Part shown: positions 33,302-41,788 of the stretch, in pieces | Layout: every line of letters starts with the position of its first letter | How positions within the stretch are numbered: position 1 is the stretch's first letter | From: Luteolibacter sp. LG18 | GTDB lineage: Bacteria > Verrucomicrobiota > Verrucomicrobiia > Verrucomicrobiales > Akkermansiaceae | Length of the DNA stretch: 64,000 bases | Assembly (NCBI RefSeq): GCF_036322585.1 | Contig: NZ_AP024600.1 | Span: 5,456,001-5,520,000 of the forward strand | Direction: 5' to 3' | Notes under the pieces: generated by a model | Told to the model about the DNA's origin: nothing | The model's input: the letters and a program-made list of their open reading frames with translations, nothing else | Databases searched by the model: none | Program-made: the position numbers and the translations under genes

Positions 33302-33862
33302 ATGACTCCCACCTTCATGCTCGAAGCCGATCTGATCGGCGCGCTCGTGTTCTTCGTGGAGGACGGCACCGAAGTCGACAGCCTGGTTGTCGGCGAGACC
33401 GTCATCCCCGACTTCACCCCGATCTCCAACTGGCCCTCGCTGGGTAACATCCAGGAGAGCGGATTCTCCAACGAGGGAACCGACGATCCCTTTTACAGGG
33501 TCATGCCGAGCGGCAAGCAGATCAAGGTGCCGCGCAAGTGGACCAACGCCGACATGTTCGCGTTCACGGCCGACGAGATGCACGAGCTGTCCTGGCGGCT
33601 GCAGATGGGCCTGCCGAGCAGGATCGTCCTGGGCACCGCGCAATCGCCGGGCACGCTGGACGATCGCCAGATCACCGGCTGGCTCTACGTGCAGGGCCGC
33701 AAGGGCGGCAAGGGTGCCGACCGATTCCGCTTCATCTGGCGCGTGCAGCTCCGCCTGCAGGCCGACATCAAGATCGGCCAGAAGTCGGTGAAGGGCGCGC
33801 TGATCGCCCACAAGATCGACGAGCTCGATGCGGAAAGCGTCGTGTTCCCGGACCTCGGCTAA
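33302..33862 (+). CDS. Putative tail tube protein
   Basis: A 186-residue protein, mostly beta. Parts such as VVGETVIPDFTPISNWPSLG, RKGGKGADRFRFIWRVQLRL and a final short helix fit a siphovirus tail tube subunit. It lies after the tail terminator and before repeat-rich virion proteins. No sheath gene precedes it. Role inferred from order and size. Confidence 0.5.
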   Translation: MTPTFMLEADLIGALVFFVEDGTEVDSLVVGETVIPDFTPISNWPSLGNIQESGFSNEGTDDPFYRVMPSGKQIKVPRKWTNADMFAFTADEMHELSWRLQMGLPSRIVLGTAQSPGTLDDRQITGWLYVQGRKGGKGADRFRFIWRVQLRLQADIKIGQKSVKGALIAHKIDELDAESVVFPDLG

Positions 33863-33880
33863 GCCCACGCGACCACGGCC

Positions 33881-34324
33881 ATGGCGTTGACCGGAACCCC
33901 ACCGACCGCACCCGGCACGATCGTGCCCGTCCACACTCCCGGCGCGCCGACCGCGCCCGGGAGCGTGGTGGGTGCAGTCGGTGGGGGATCTCCGGATGCG
34001 CCCGACCAGGTGGTGCCGGACTACACCCCCGGCATCGGCGGGCCGCCATCTCCTGTGGGTGTGCCGACCTACAGCGGGACGATGGGTGGAACGCTGACGG
34101 CCGTGAGCGCCGGTTGGTTCAACGCGCCGACCTCGATCTCCTACGAGTGGCGAACGCCCGATGTGCTCGGTTCCCACCAGAGCGTGAGCGGCGCGACCAT
34201 CGACAGCTCCGCGCATGACGGCATCTGGTATCTGCGCGAAACCGCGACCAATGCCCACGGCTCCTTCATCGCGATCTCCAACGCCATCACGCTGCCAGGC
34301 GGCGGCGGTGGCGAAGGCTCCTGA
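33881..34324 (+). CDS. Repeat-rich virion protein with Ig-like part
   Basis: A 147-residue protein. The start carries TAPG repeats (PTAPGTIVPVHTPGAPTAPG), the same units as the next gene. The second half looks like an Ig-type module (YSGTMGGTLTAVSAGWFNAP, then ISYEWR and YLRETATNAHGSF). Probably a virion surface or tail protein related by duplication to the N-terminus of the next gene. Confidence 0.6.
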   Translation: MALTGTPPTAPGTIVPVHTPGAPTAPGSVVGAVGGGSPDAPDQVVPDYTPGIGGPPSPVGVPTYSGTMGGTLTAVSAGWFNAPTSISYEWRTPDVLGSHQSVSGATIDSSAHDGIWYLRETATNAHGSFIAISNAITLPGGGGGEGS

Positions 34325-34362
34325 CTTCATCCCTCCTTCCAACTTCCAACGCATCCGATCCC

Positions 34363-36723
34363 ATGCCCTCCGCTCCTGGTTCCGTCTTTCCTCCGTTCAC
34401 GCCCGGCACGCCCGATGCCCCGGGCAACATCACCGGCGATCACACGCCAGCTTCTCCGACCGCTCCTGGATCGGTGGTGGTGGACCACAGCGCCGGATCT
34501 CCGGACGCGCCGGGAAACGTGGCGGGTGACCACGCGCCGGGATCTCCGACCGCGCCTGGCAGCGTGGTGGGGAATCATCCGATCAGGCCGCCGGAACAAG
34601 TCACGGACGCGAGCGTGGCTGCGACGGCGACGATCGGTGGCAGCGTGACGGCGGATACCGGGACGTGGCGGAATCTGCCGACGTTCACCTACCAGTGGTT
34701 TGTGAATGACGTGCTTCTGCTGGGGGCAACAGCCAACCCCCTGACGGTGCCCAGTATGTCCGGCGAACTGAAATGCCGCGTGACTGCCTCCAACGGGATC
34801 GGCGACTCGGTGGTGGCGTGGACCGGCGTGTGCGCGGTTTACGATGCCGACCTGGTCACCTTCGCCTCGGCGGCGACGGCGGACCCGATCACGGTCCGCT
34901 CCAAGAAGGTGCAGCTCGATGAGTGGTTCCGCTGCGCCAAGGCGGTGGGCTTCTGGAACAACCTCGCCTTCTACGCCGCACGCAGTGGATTCGGTGCGGG
35001 CTACCCGGCGGGTCCAGCCGGTTACTCCGGATCGACCTACGCGGGCAACCGCAACAGCACGCGCTGGACCATCACGGGCGGCAGCTTCGGCGCGGACGGC
35101 ACGACGCTGGCGCTGGGAGTGGGCGCGAACCAGACGCAGTATCTCGGGGCGAGCTACGCGCCCTTCTCCGGCGGGAACAATCCGGCCTTCGGCTCCATCG
35201 TGCGGGTGGACGATCCCTTTCCCGCGAGCGAAGCGCCCGGGAGCTACATTTACGGCAACGCGGCGCTGACGACGGTGATCGCCACGGGCGGCCAATCGTT
35301 GTCCGTGATCAACCTCTCCGCTCCGGTGGCGGGCTATGGCGGAGCGAGCCGGAACTACGCGCCCTGGTCCCTGCAAGGGGCCGGTGCCAATGCCTTCGGC
35401 TACTGTGCGAACACGAATGCGGGGGATGGCGGCAGCAGCCGCTGGACCGGGTGCAGCCCGGTGAGCAGCCCCACGCTGCTGCTGTCTTACCGGTCCGTGG
35501 GCGAGAACGTGGTGCACGCGGTGCGCAACTCCATCGCCGACACCAACCTTGCCACGCTCTACACGCAGGAGTCCTTCGCGGCCTACGCGAACAACATCCG
35601 CTTCACGGCTCCGGCCGTGACCAACGGCCACACGGGCGTTCTCTACGCGGCGGTGCTGCTCTACGGGACCAAGGCGCAGATCGCGGCGCTGCCGCTGGCG
35701 CAGATCTGGCCGGTGATGGCGACCACCTACCTGCGCGATCTGGTGGACTACGTGTGCCACGGTGGATTCGGCCAAAGCAACGAGACGGCGGAGTTGACGG
35801 CCGCGGACTTTGGCGCGCCGGGCGGGGTGGCCGATCTCAAGAATGTCTCGGTTTCCAACATCAACGCCAACTTCGGAGGGGAGGCGATCTCCCACTATCT
35901 GATCGCGTCTGCGACGAACACCGGAAATCTCCAGGCGGACCGGCAGACGGACAGTGACGCGGCCTACAACAGCCCGACCAACGGCTTCCGGATGGTGACG
36001 GCCTCCAATGCCTTCGCGGCGATCCTGCCGACCAACGCGCTGGCGCTGGGGCGCACCACCAAGGTGCTGTCCTGGAACCAAGGTGAGAGCGATACGGAAT
36101 ATCGGTTCGAGGCGCTGCGTTACCAGGCGAACCTCACCCAGGTGATCGCCCGGCTGCGTGCGATCCATGGCAGCGACGTGAGGATCATCTATCACCTGGT
36201 GGACTACGATCCGCCGTTCCGCACCGCCTCGGGAAACAACCTGACGATCTCCGGTCTGACCGGCGGAGCCAGTGGGGCCAATGGCACCTATGCCATCCAG
36301 GCCGCCGCGGGCGAGACGGATTACAACGTGGCCTATGTGTTCACCAAAGGCACCTACACGCTCCAGATCGCCAGCGGCAATTGGGAGCTTCGCAACAGCG
36401 GCACGCTGATCATGACTGGCAGCGCCACCAACGCCGCGCACCCGGAACTGGTGGCGAGCTGGACCTTCGCGACGGGCGGCGGCACCCCGGCCTTCGCGGA
36501 AACCCGCACCGGCAACATCGAGCAGGTGCGCCAGGCGATCCGGAACGTGGCGGCGGCCGATGCGCTCGGCTGGGTCATCGACACGCGGCCCTTCCCGCGC
36601 GACACCGATCCCGGCGGCGATCCCACGGCGGTGCATTATTACAACACCCCGGCGGCCGTGGTGCTCCACGCCGCGGCCATGAAAACGGTGTTCCAGAGCA
36701 GCGGGTTCCTCTTGCCGAAGTAA
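34363..36723 (+). CDS. Tail-associated SGNH/sialate O-acetylesterase-like protein
   Basis: A 786-residue virion protein. Residues 1-75 are PDAPGN/TAPGSV repeats; ~85-160 is an Ig-like part. Residues ~165-440 are a beta-rich domain (GYPAGPAGYSGSTYAG) suited to virion attachment or trimer formation. From ~465 an esterase domain of the sialate O-acetylesterase/acetylxylan esterase type: GQSN with Ser472, WNQGESD at 571-577, and a C-terminal DPTAVHYY with His758. Such enzymes deacetylate polysaccharides. On a phage tail this should trim host capsule or exopolysaccharide at adsorption. The substrate cannot be read from the sequence. Confidence 0.75.
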   Translation: MPSAPGSVFPPFTPGTPDAPGNITGDHTPASPTAPGSVVVDHSAGSPDAPGNVAGDHAPGSPTAPGSVVGNHPIRPPEQVTDASVAATATIGGSVTADTGTWRNLPTFTYQWFVNDVLLLGATANPLTVPSMSGELKCRVTASNGIGDSVVAWTGVCAVYDADLVTFASAATADPITVRSKKVQLDEWFRCAKAVGFWNNLAFYAARSGFGAGYPAGPAGYSGSTYAGNRNSTRWTITGGSFGADGTTLALGVGANQTQYLGASYAPFSGGNNPAFGSIVRVDDPFPASEAPGSYIYGNAALTTVIATGGQSLSVINLSAPVAGYGGASRNYAPWSLQGAGANAFGYCANTNAGDGGSSRWTGCSPVSSPTLLLSYRSVGENVVHAVRNSIADTNLATLYTQESFAAYANNIRFTAPAVTNGHTGVLYAAVLLYGTKAQIAALPLAQIWPVMATTYLRDLVDYVCHGGFGQSNETAELTAADFGAPGGVADLKNVSVSNINANFGGEAISHYLIASATNTGNLQADRQTDSDAAYNSPTNGFRMVTASNAFAAILPTNALALGRTTKVLSWNQGESDTEYRFEALRYQANLTQVIARLRAIHGSDVRIIYHLVDYDPPFRTASGNNLTISGLTGGASGANGTYAIQAAAGETDYNVAYVFTKGTYTLQIASGNWELRNSGTLIMTGSATNAAHPELVASWTFATGGGTPAFAETRTGNIEQVRQAIRNVAAADALGWVIDTRPFPRDTDPGGDPTAVHYYNTPAAVVLHAAAMKTVFQSSGFLLPK

Positions 36724-36726
36724 GCC

Positions 36727-37242
36727 ATGCCCGAACACGTCACCAACTGCCGTATCACCTGGGACCCGGATGGCCGGGCGCTGGTGCTGCTGGATTTCGG
36801 CGAGCACTTGATCGACGACATGCAGTTCGGCGGTGAGCAGGGGTTCTCACCCTTCGGCCCGCTGGGAGCCAAGAACGCGGTGCCCTACGCGAACGGGGAG
36901 ATCGTGGAACCGCACACGTGGACGCGGCGGCGCACGCATGCGTCCCGGCTGGCCGCTCAGCTCTACTGCCATGTGCACCCGCAGACGCTGCCGTATCTGA
37001 GCGACCGCAAGGTGCTGCGCTACGAATACCAGGACGGCGCGGTGGTGGATTACCAGGACGCCGTTTTGCTGGCCGCTCCCACCCGCCAATGCTTCCCGGC
37101 GGCGAACGAGACGACGACGATCTACAAGGCCGTGTCCGGGGAGATGATTCCGATGAGCGGAGTTCCCTTCACACCGGGCATGACCTGGCGCTGGCTCGAC
37201 ATGGCCTGGGAGGACATCCCGGGCACGTGGGAGGACATGTGA
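36727..37242 (+). CDS. Hypothetical virion protein
   Basis: A 171-residue protein 3 bp after the esterase gene. It has a mixed composition (CRITWDPDGRALVLLDFGEH; LPYLSDRKVLRYEYQDGAVV) with aromatic residues at the end. Probably a tail or chaperone protein for its neighbour. No family recognised. Confidence 0.55.
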   Translation: MPEHVTNCRITWDPDGRALVLLDFGEHLIDDMQFGGEQGFSPFGPLGAKNAVPYANGEIVEPHTWTRRRTHASRLAAQLYCHVHPQTLPYLSDRKVLRYEYQDGAVVDYQDAVLLAAPTRQCFPAANETTTIYKAVSGEMIPMSGVPFTPGMTWRWLDMAWEDIPGTWEDM

Positions 37243-37248
37243 GGGCGC

Positions 37249-37292
37249 GGGGCGAAGCACGAAATTCAAAGCACTAAATTCCAAACGAAGAG
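37249..37292 (+). repeat. AT-rich intergenic repeat, copy 2
   Basis: A GGGGCGAAG start, AAAGCACTAAATTCC, and an AAACGAAGAGA end; related to 30090-30141. It fills the gap between two virion genes. Confidence 0.55.
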
Positions 37293-37295
37293 ACC

Positions 37296-37988
37296 ATGGG
37301 ACAAGACCTCTCCACCAAGAAACCGGCGAGCGACGAGCAGACCTTCAAGTGGCTGCTGCACAACTCCGGCGACAGCCTTGCAACGGGATACCGCGTGAGC
37401 CTGGGCGATGGCTCCGACCTGCCGCTGTGGCTGAAGACGGGGCAGATCGGCTTCTACAACGCGGGCGGGGTCCTCACCAAGTTCGACTCGGCGGCGACGC
37501 AGACGCGGGTGGTGACCTTCCAGGATGCGGACGGGATGGTGTTCCCGGACACCTACAAAATACAGACGGCCGATGTGACGGTGAGCAACACGGGCCTGTC
37601 CACGGCGATCGATGATCTGGAGTTCACGCCGCTGGCCAACGGCCGCTACGAGTTCGAGGTGTGGGCGATGGTCCAGAGCGCGGCGACGACGACGGGCGTG
37701 GTGATCAGCATGACCGGCCCGACGGTGACGCAGTTTGTTTGGGAGGTGCGTGGCCCTTCCACCAGCGCCAGTGCTCCGCAGATCGCGACGGGAAATGGCT
37801 TCACGGTGACCTTCAATGGCACCGCGATTCCGGCCGCGAACACGCCTCAGCCCTTGATCATCCGGGGCTCGTTCCTCGTGACCGGATCGCCGGGCGCGCC
37901 CGTCAAGGTGGTGCTGAACACCGAGGTCAACGGCTCCGCGGTGAAGATGCTGACGGGTTCTTACGCCCGCTTTCGAAGAATCGGCTGA
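37296..37988 (+). CDS. Hypothetical virion protein, beta-rich
   Basis: A 230-residue protein. Beta-strand patterns run throughout (YRVSLGDGSDLPLWLKTGQI; YEFEVWAMVQSAATTTGVVI; PLIIRGSFLVTGSPGAPVKV), as in virion fibre or jelly-roll proteins. It precedes the tape measure gene. Likely exposed tail protein. Confidence 0.6.
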   Translation: MGQDLSTKKPASDEQTFKWLLHNSGDSLATGYRVSLGDGSDLPLWLKTGQIGFYNAGGVLTKFDSAATQTRVVTFQDADGMVFPDTYKIQTADVTVSNTGLSTAIDDLEFTPLANGRYEFEVWAMVQSAATTTGVVISMTGPTVTQFVWEVRGPSTSASAPQIATGNGFTVTFNGTAIPAANTPQPLIIRGSFLVTGSPGAPVKVVLNTEVNGSAVKMLTGSYARFRRIG

Positions 37989-37993
37989 GGCCA

Positions 37994-38015
37994 AGAGTGC
38001 CGAGTCAGCAGTGAT
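37994..38015 (+). repeat. 22-bp repeat, copy 2
   Basis: Identical to 15212-15233; lies just before the tape measure gene. Confidence 0.6.
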
Positions 38016-38032
38016 CAGAGAAGAGAGAAGCG

Positions 38033-40099
38033 ATGTCCAACGATCCGACGATTGACCTGAGATTCCAAACCACCGGCGTGAAGCAGGTGGTGAAGGACAT
38101 CGAGCAGGTGGTGGTGACGCAGAAGGACGCGGAGGAATCCGCGGCCACGGTGGTGGACCAGGCAGAGGAGCGGAAGCGCCAGGCGCTGGAACGCACGAAG
38201 CGGCTGAAGGCGGCCGCCGAGGAGATCAACAAGCGCGAGCAGCAGGGCGCGGCCGACACCGCCGCGGCGATCGTCGAGGCCGAGGAGAAGAAGCAGCAGG
38301 CGGTGGCGGAAACCTCCGACGCGGAACAGCGCGAGGCGGAGATCCGGAGGAAGATCTACGAGGAGGACACGCGCATCTCGAATGCGGCGGCGGCCGCCTA
38401 CGTGGCGCAGCAGCAGAAGATCAAGGACGAGGCCCGGGCGCGGCGTGAAGCGCGCCTCGCCCAACAGGAGGCCGTCACGAAGCCGGAGAACAACCCGATG
38501 GCCTCCGGCGTGACGCCGATGACGGCCGCCGAGATCGAGAAGGAAGACGCGGCGCGCAAGGCCGCGAACGCGGAGATCCTGCTGGGGCTGAAGCGCAAGG
38601 AGGCCGCGATCGAGACCGAGCGGCTGGCGGCCGCCGAGCGCAAGGCGACGACGGAGAAGGAGCGGGAGGCCGATGTGCAGGAGGCGATGAACCGCCAGGC
38701 GCTACGGGCACGTGGCCAGATGGGCAAGCTCCCCACGATGCCGGTGGCGGGCGGCGCGGCCGGTGGTGGCAGCGAGGCCGATCCGAGCGATGCGACGGGC
38801 CTGAAGGGCCTGCTGCGTGGCACCTCGATGGGCGACGTGGCCGCGAACGTCGCTCCCTACGCCGCGATCGCGCTGGCGGCAAGGAAGGCGGTGGGCGAGG
38901 TGGCGGAGCTGGCCAAGAAGCAGGCGGAAATCGATCCGGCCTGGGCGAAGGAATACGCGACCGAGCTGAAGCTGCTGGCGTCGCTGCAAGATCCGATCGG
39001 CGAGCTGATGGAGACGCTCGCGGGTGGGCCGAAGAAGGCGCAGGAGGAGATGGTGAAGGCCATCGCCTATGCGAAGGATGCGCGCACGGCCTACCTGGAA
39101 CTGAAGAAGACCGAGGAGGACCGGAAGAAGGCGATCGAGGAGCGGACGATCAAGACGCAACTGGAACAGGAGCTGACGGCCAACGAGAATCTTTCGAAGA
39201 GCATCGAGCGCCAGATCCAACTGCTCAAGCAGCGGCGGGACGCGGACGTTGCAATCGCGGACAACGCCGCCGACACGAAGATCGCCCAGATCCGGGCGGG
39301 CGCGGGGACCGACGCGGAGAAGGCCACGCAGGTGGCGGCGCTGGAAGCCGAGAAGCGGCAACGGGCCTATCAGAACGCGCTGGCCGACGGGGCGACTGAG
39401 ACCGCTATCGCGCAAGCCAAGGTCAACGAACTGAACGGCACTCTTCAAGTTTGGCAGGGAGCATTGGATGCTGCCAGCATCCGGCTGGTGGATGCCCAGT
39501 TGAAGCTGGAGAAATTCAACGAAACGCATCCTTCGAGGCTGGGCAAGGACCCGACTCAAAAGGAGCGGGATGATTTCGCGATTGCCGAGAGCGATCGCGC
39601 CGGGATGAGGGCCGACATCGGCAAGGCTCGGGGCGACGTCAACTCGACCACCGATCAAAGGAACGGAATTCAAAACCAGCTCAACGAGGCGCAGGCCAAC
39701 CTGGAGCAGCTACTGAAGGAGCAGGCCATCTCGAATGAGAAGCTGCTGTCCGATTTTTCGAACGGCCAGCAACAAGCTGCAATTGCCCTAGGGACCTCGC
39801 TGAACGACCAGGCGCGGGCGTTCCAGGACAAGATCAAGCAGATCGATGCGGACAACGCCGCACGAGGCATCGAGAGCGACAATCTCCTTAAAGGAGCGAT
39901 CCAGACGATGTCCGAAATACTCAAGGACGGCATCGTCGATCCCACCGAGATCCAAAAATTCCGCAACGCCTTCACCGAAGTAATGAACTCACGTGCGGCC
40001 CTAGATCGGGAGATCTACTCCCAATTGGCTAAAATGCAGGGGGCTTATAACCAGCTTCTAATCGAATACCGAAACCTCAAAGCCCAGCGTAACCAATGA
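38033..40099 (+). CDS. Tail tape measure protein
   Basis: A 688-residue, almost wholly helical protein with long charged coiled coils (EERKRQALERTKRLKAAAEE; RRKIYEEDTRISNAAAAAYV) and a hydrophobic stretch near residues 262-285 (VAANVAPYAAIALAARKAVG). Such proteins set tail length in siphoviruses; 688 residues would predict a tail of about 100 nm by the usual rule of ~1.5 Å per residue. The 3' third of the gene is less GC-biased than the first. It overlaps the next gene by ATGA. Confidence 0.7.
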   Translation: MSNDPTIDLRFQTTGVKQVVKDIEQVVVTQKDAEESAATVVDQAEERKRQALERTKRLKAAAEEINKREQQGAADTAAAIVEAEEKKQQAVAETSDAEQREAEIRRKIYEEDTRISNAAAAAYVAQQQKIKDEARARREARLAQQEAVTKPENNPMASGVTPMTAAEIEKEDAARKAANAEILLGLKRKEAAIETERLAAAERKATTEKEREADVQEAMNRQALRARGQMGKLPTMPVAGGAAGGGSEADPSDATGLKGLLRGTSMGDVAANVAPYAAIALAARKAVGEVAELAKKQAEIDPAWAKEYATELKLLASLQDPIGELMETLAGGPKKAQEEMVKAIAYAKDARTAYLELKKTEEDRKKAIEERTIKTQLEQELTANENLSKSIERQIQLLKQRRDADVAIADNAADTKIAQIRAGAGTDAEKATQVAALEAEKRQRAYQNALADGATETAIAQAKVNELNGTLQVWQGALDAASIRLVDAQLKLEKFNETHPSRLGKDPTQKERDDFAIAESDRAGMRADIGKARGDVNSTTDQRNGIQNQLNEAQANLEQLLKEQAISNEKLLSDFSNGQQQAAIALGTSLNDQARAFQDKIKQIDADNAARGIESDNLLKGAIQTMSEILKDGIVDPTEIQKFRNAFTEVMNSRAALDREIYSQLAKMQGAYNQLLIEYRNLKAQRNQ

Positions 40100-41781
40100 C
40101 CAAGTGGACCTTCCAAGGATCGAACGGCCTGGCGTGGGATGAACGCAAGCGAACCGGCGCGGAGCGCGGCGTGCCCGCGGATGTGGACCTCTCCTGGGAG
40201 TGCCTGGAGGCCGGGCGGATCTCGTGGACGCAGCAGCGTGGCACGCGGCCTCCGGACGTGGGGCAGCGGATCGTGATCTATCGGGACGACGAAGCGGTCT
40301 TCACGGGCTACGCGAAGATCCGGCCGTGGAGCTGGGTGAAGGGCGAGGGCGCGACCTTCAAGGTGGAGCTGGTGGACGCGATGTGGATCCTGGGCGAGCT
40401 GCCACTGATCAGCGCGTATGTGGGCAACAACGGCTCGCAAACGGTGCAGCCCAGCATCGACCTCCCGCAGCAATCGATCCGCTCCAGCGTGGTCCAACTA
40501 CTGGGCTCGCAGGCGGTGGTGCAGCAGGGAATCCTGGACATCCCGGCCGACTTCATTGTGGGCAACCGCAGCTTCTCCGGAGGCTCCTGGCTGGCGGCGA
40601 TGGTGGAGGTGCTCAAGCCTCTATCCGACCATGCGGTGTATCTGGACTACTTTTACAATCCGCCGACCTTCAACGTGGTGAGGAGGAGCGGGCTGATGGA
40701 GGAGGTGACGCTCATCCCGGGACGGCACGAGATCCACGAGATCGCGGACTTCACGCCGCGCCCGGATCTGAAACCGGCGGGGGTGATCGTCTCCGTGGCG
40801 GAGCGCGGGGCGAACGGAAAAGTGAACTTCATCAAGCGGCAGGTGGGCGGCGCGGGAGGCGGGCAGGTGGTGGCCGTGTCCTCGCCGCAATTGCTGCCTT
40901 TCATCCCGCCGGATGACCTGCCGAGCGTGGCGATCCAGACGAGCCCGATCGTGGGGGGATGGGCGGAAGCGAAGGTGCTGGACACGGCGATCGCGCAGGC
41001 GATCGCGAACTACGGCGACATCACGCCGACGGCCATTTCGGGATTCGATTTCCTCTACTCCAGCTCCGGAGGAACGGGCAGCACGAACACGACGCAGATC
41101 GCGCCTGCGGTGATCAAGCAGGTGAGCAGCGGGGCGGCGGTGGCGGCCAGCTCGTGGCACCGGGTGACGAACGGAGCATCGTTGCCGGATTTCCTGCTGA
41201 CCGATTATTCGATCAAGAACGGGGCCATCCAGGTGATGGGCGTGTTCCGCCTGCAGATCTACGGAGAGCCCTTTGCCAGCGTGCCGAACACGCTGCTGGC
41301 GCTGAACAACGCGGGGCGGGTGACGTGGCTGAAGGGCTACCCATCCGGAGGCACGGCGATCCTCACGAACTACTACATCCACGTGGACTACACGATCGAC
41401 AGCGCGATCAATGGCCCGGCTCCGAACCTCGGCTACACCTCGCTGACGACGGTCTATCAGAAGGCGGCATATCAATACCGGACGGAGCCGCCGGGGCTCG
41501 CGGAGAACCTTTTCAACGCGCAAAACTTCGTGCCCTGGGAGGGGCAGATCAGTTTCACGCCGAAGATGCCGTGGCGGCGGTGGATCGGCTGCAAGATCAA
41601 CGTGATCCACCCGGATGATCCGGACATGGCGACGGCCGGTGCGATCGTGCAATCGCAGTCTGTGAACCTGCGCACGGGCGTGGTGACGATCCGCTGCGGG
41701 ACGCCGATGCGGGTGGCGATGAGCGACGTGACGGGCCGCTACCGCGCCTCCAGATCGACGGACAACATTCAAGCGACGTGA
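40096..41781 (+). CDS. Putative tail hub/baseplate protein
   Basis: A 561-residue protein after the tape measure. The N-terminal half has hub-like beta segments (ISWTQQRGTRPPDVGQRIVI, VFTGYAKIRPWSWVKGEGAT), as in tail hub proteins of the T4 gp27/siphovirus Dit-Tal group. The C-terminal part is beta-rich, ending with MATAGAIVQSQSVNLRTGVV. Position between tape measure and distal fibre supports the call. Confidence 0.6.
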   Translation: MTKWTFQGSNGLAWDERKRTGAERGVPADVDLSWECLEAGRISWTQQRGTRPPDVGQRIVIYRDDEAVFTGYAKIRPWSWVKGEGATFKVELVDAMWILGELPLISAYVGNNGSQTVQPSIDLPQQSIRSSVVQLLGSQAVVQQGILDIPADFIVGNRSFSGGSWLAAMVEVLKPLSDHAVYLDYFYNPPTFNVVRRSGLMEEVTLIPGRHEIHEIADFTPRPDLKPAGVIVSVAERGANGKVNFIKRQVGGAGGGQVVAVSSPQLLPFIPPDDLPSVAIQTSPIVGGWAEAKVLDTAIAQAIANYGDITPTAISGFDFLYSSSGGTGSTNTTQIAPAVIKQVSSGAAVAASSWHRVTNGASLPDFLLTDYSIKNGAIQVMGVFRLQIYGEPFASVPNTLLALNNAGRVTWLKGYPSGGTAILTNYYIHVDYTIDSAINGPAPNLGYTSLTTVYQKAAYQYRTEPPGLAENLFNAQNFVPWEGQISFTPKMPWRRWIGCKINVIHPDDPDMATAGAIVQSQSVNLRTGVVTIRCGTPMRVAMSDVTGRYRASRSTDNIQAT

Positions 41782-41788
41782 CGAGACG

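Noticed and set aside
34327..36807. 826-residue minus-strand ORF across the tail esterase gene
   Set aside because: Arg/His/Gly-rich shadow of a plus-strand gene with clear catalytic motifs.
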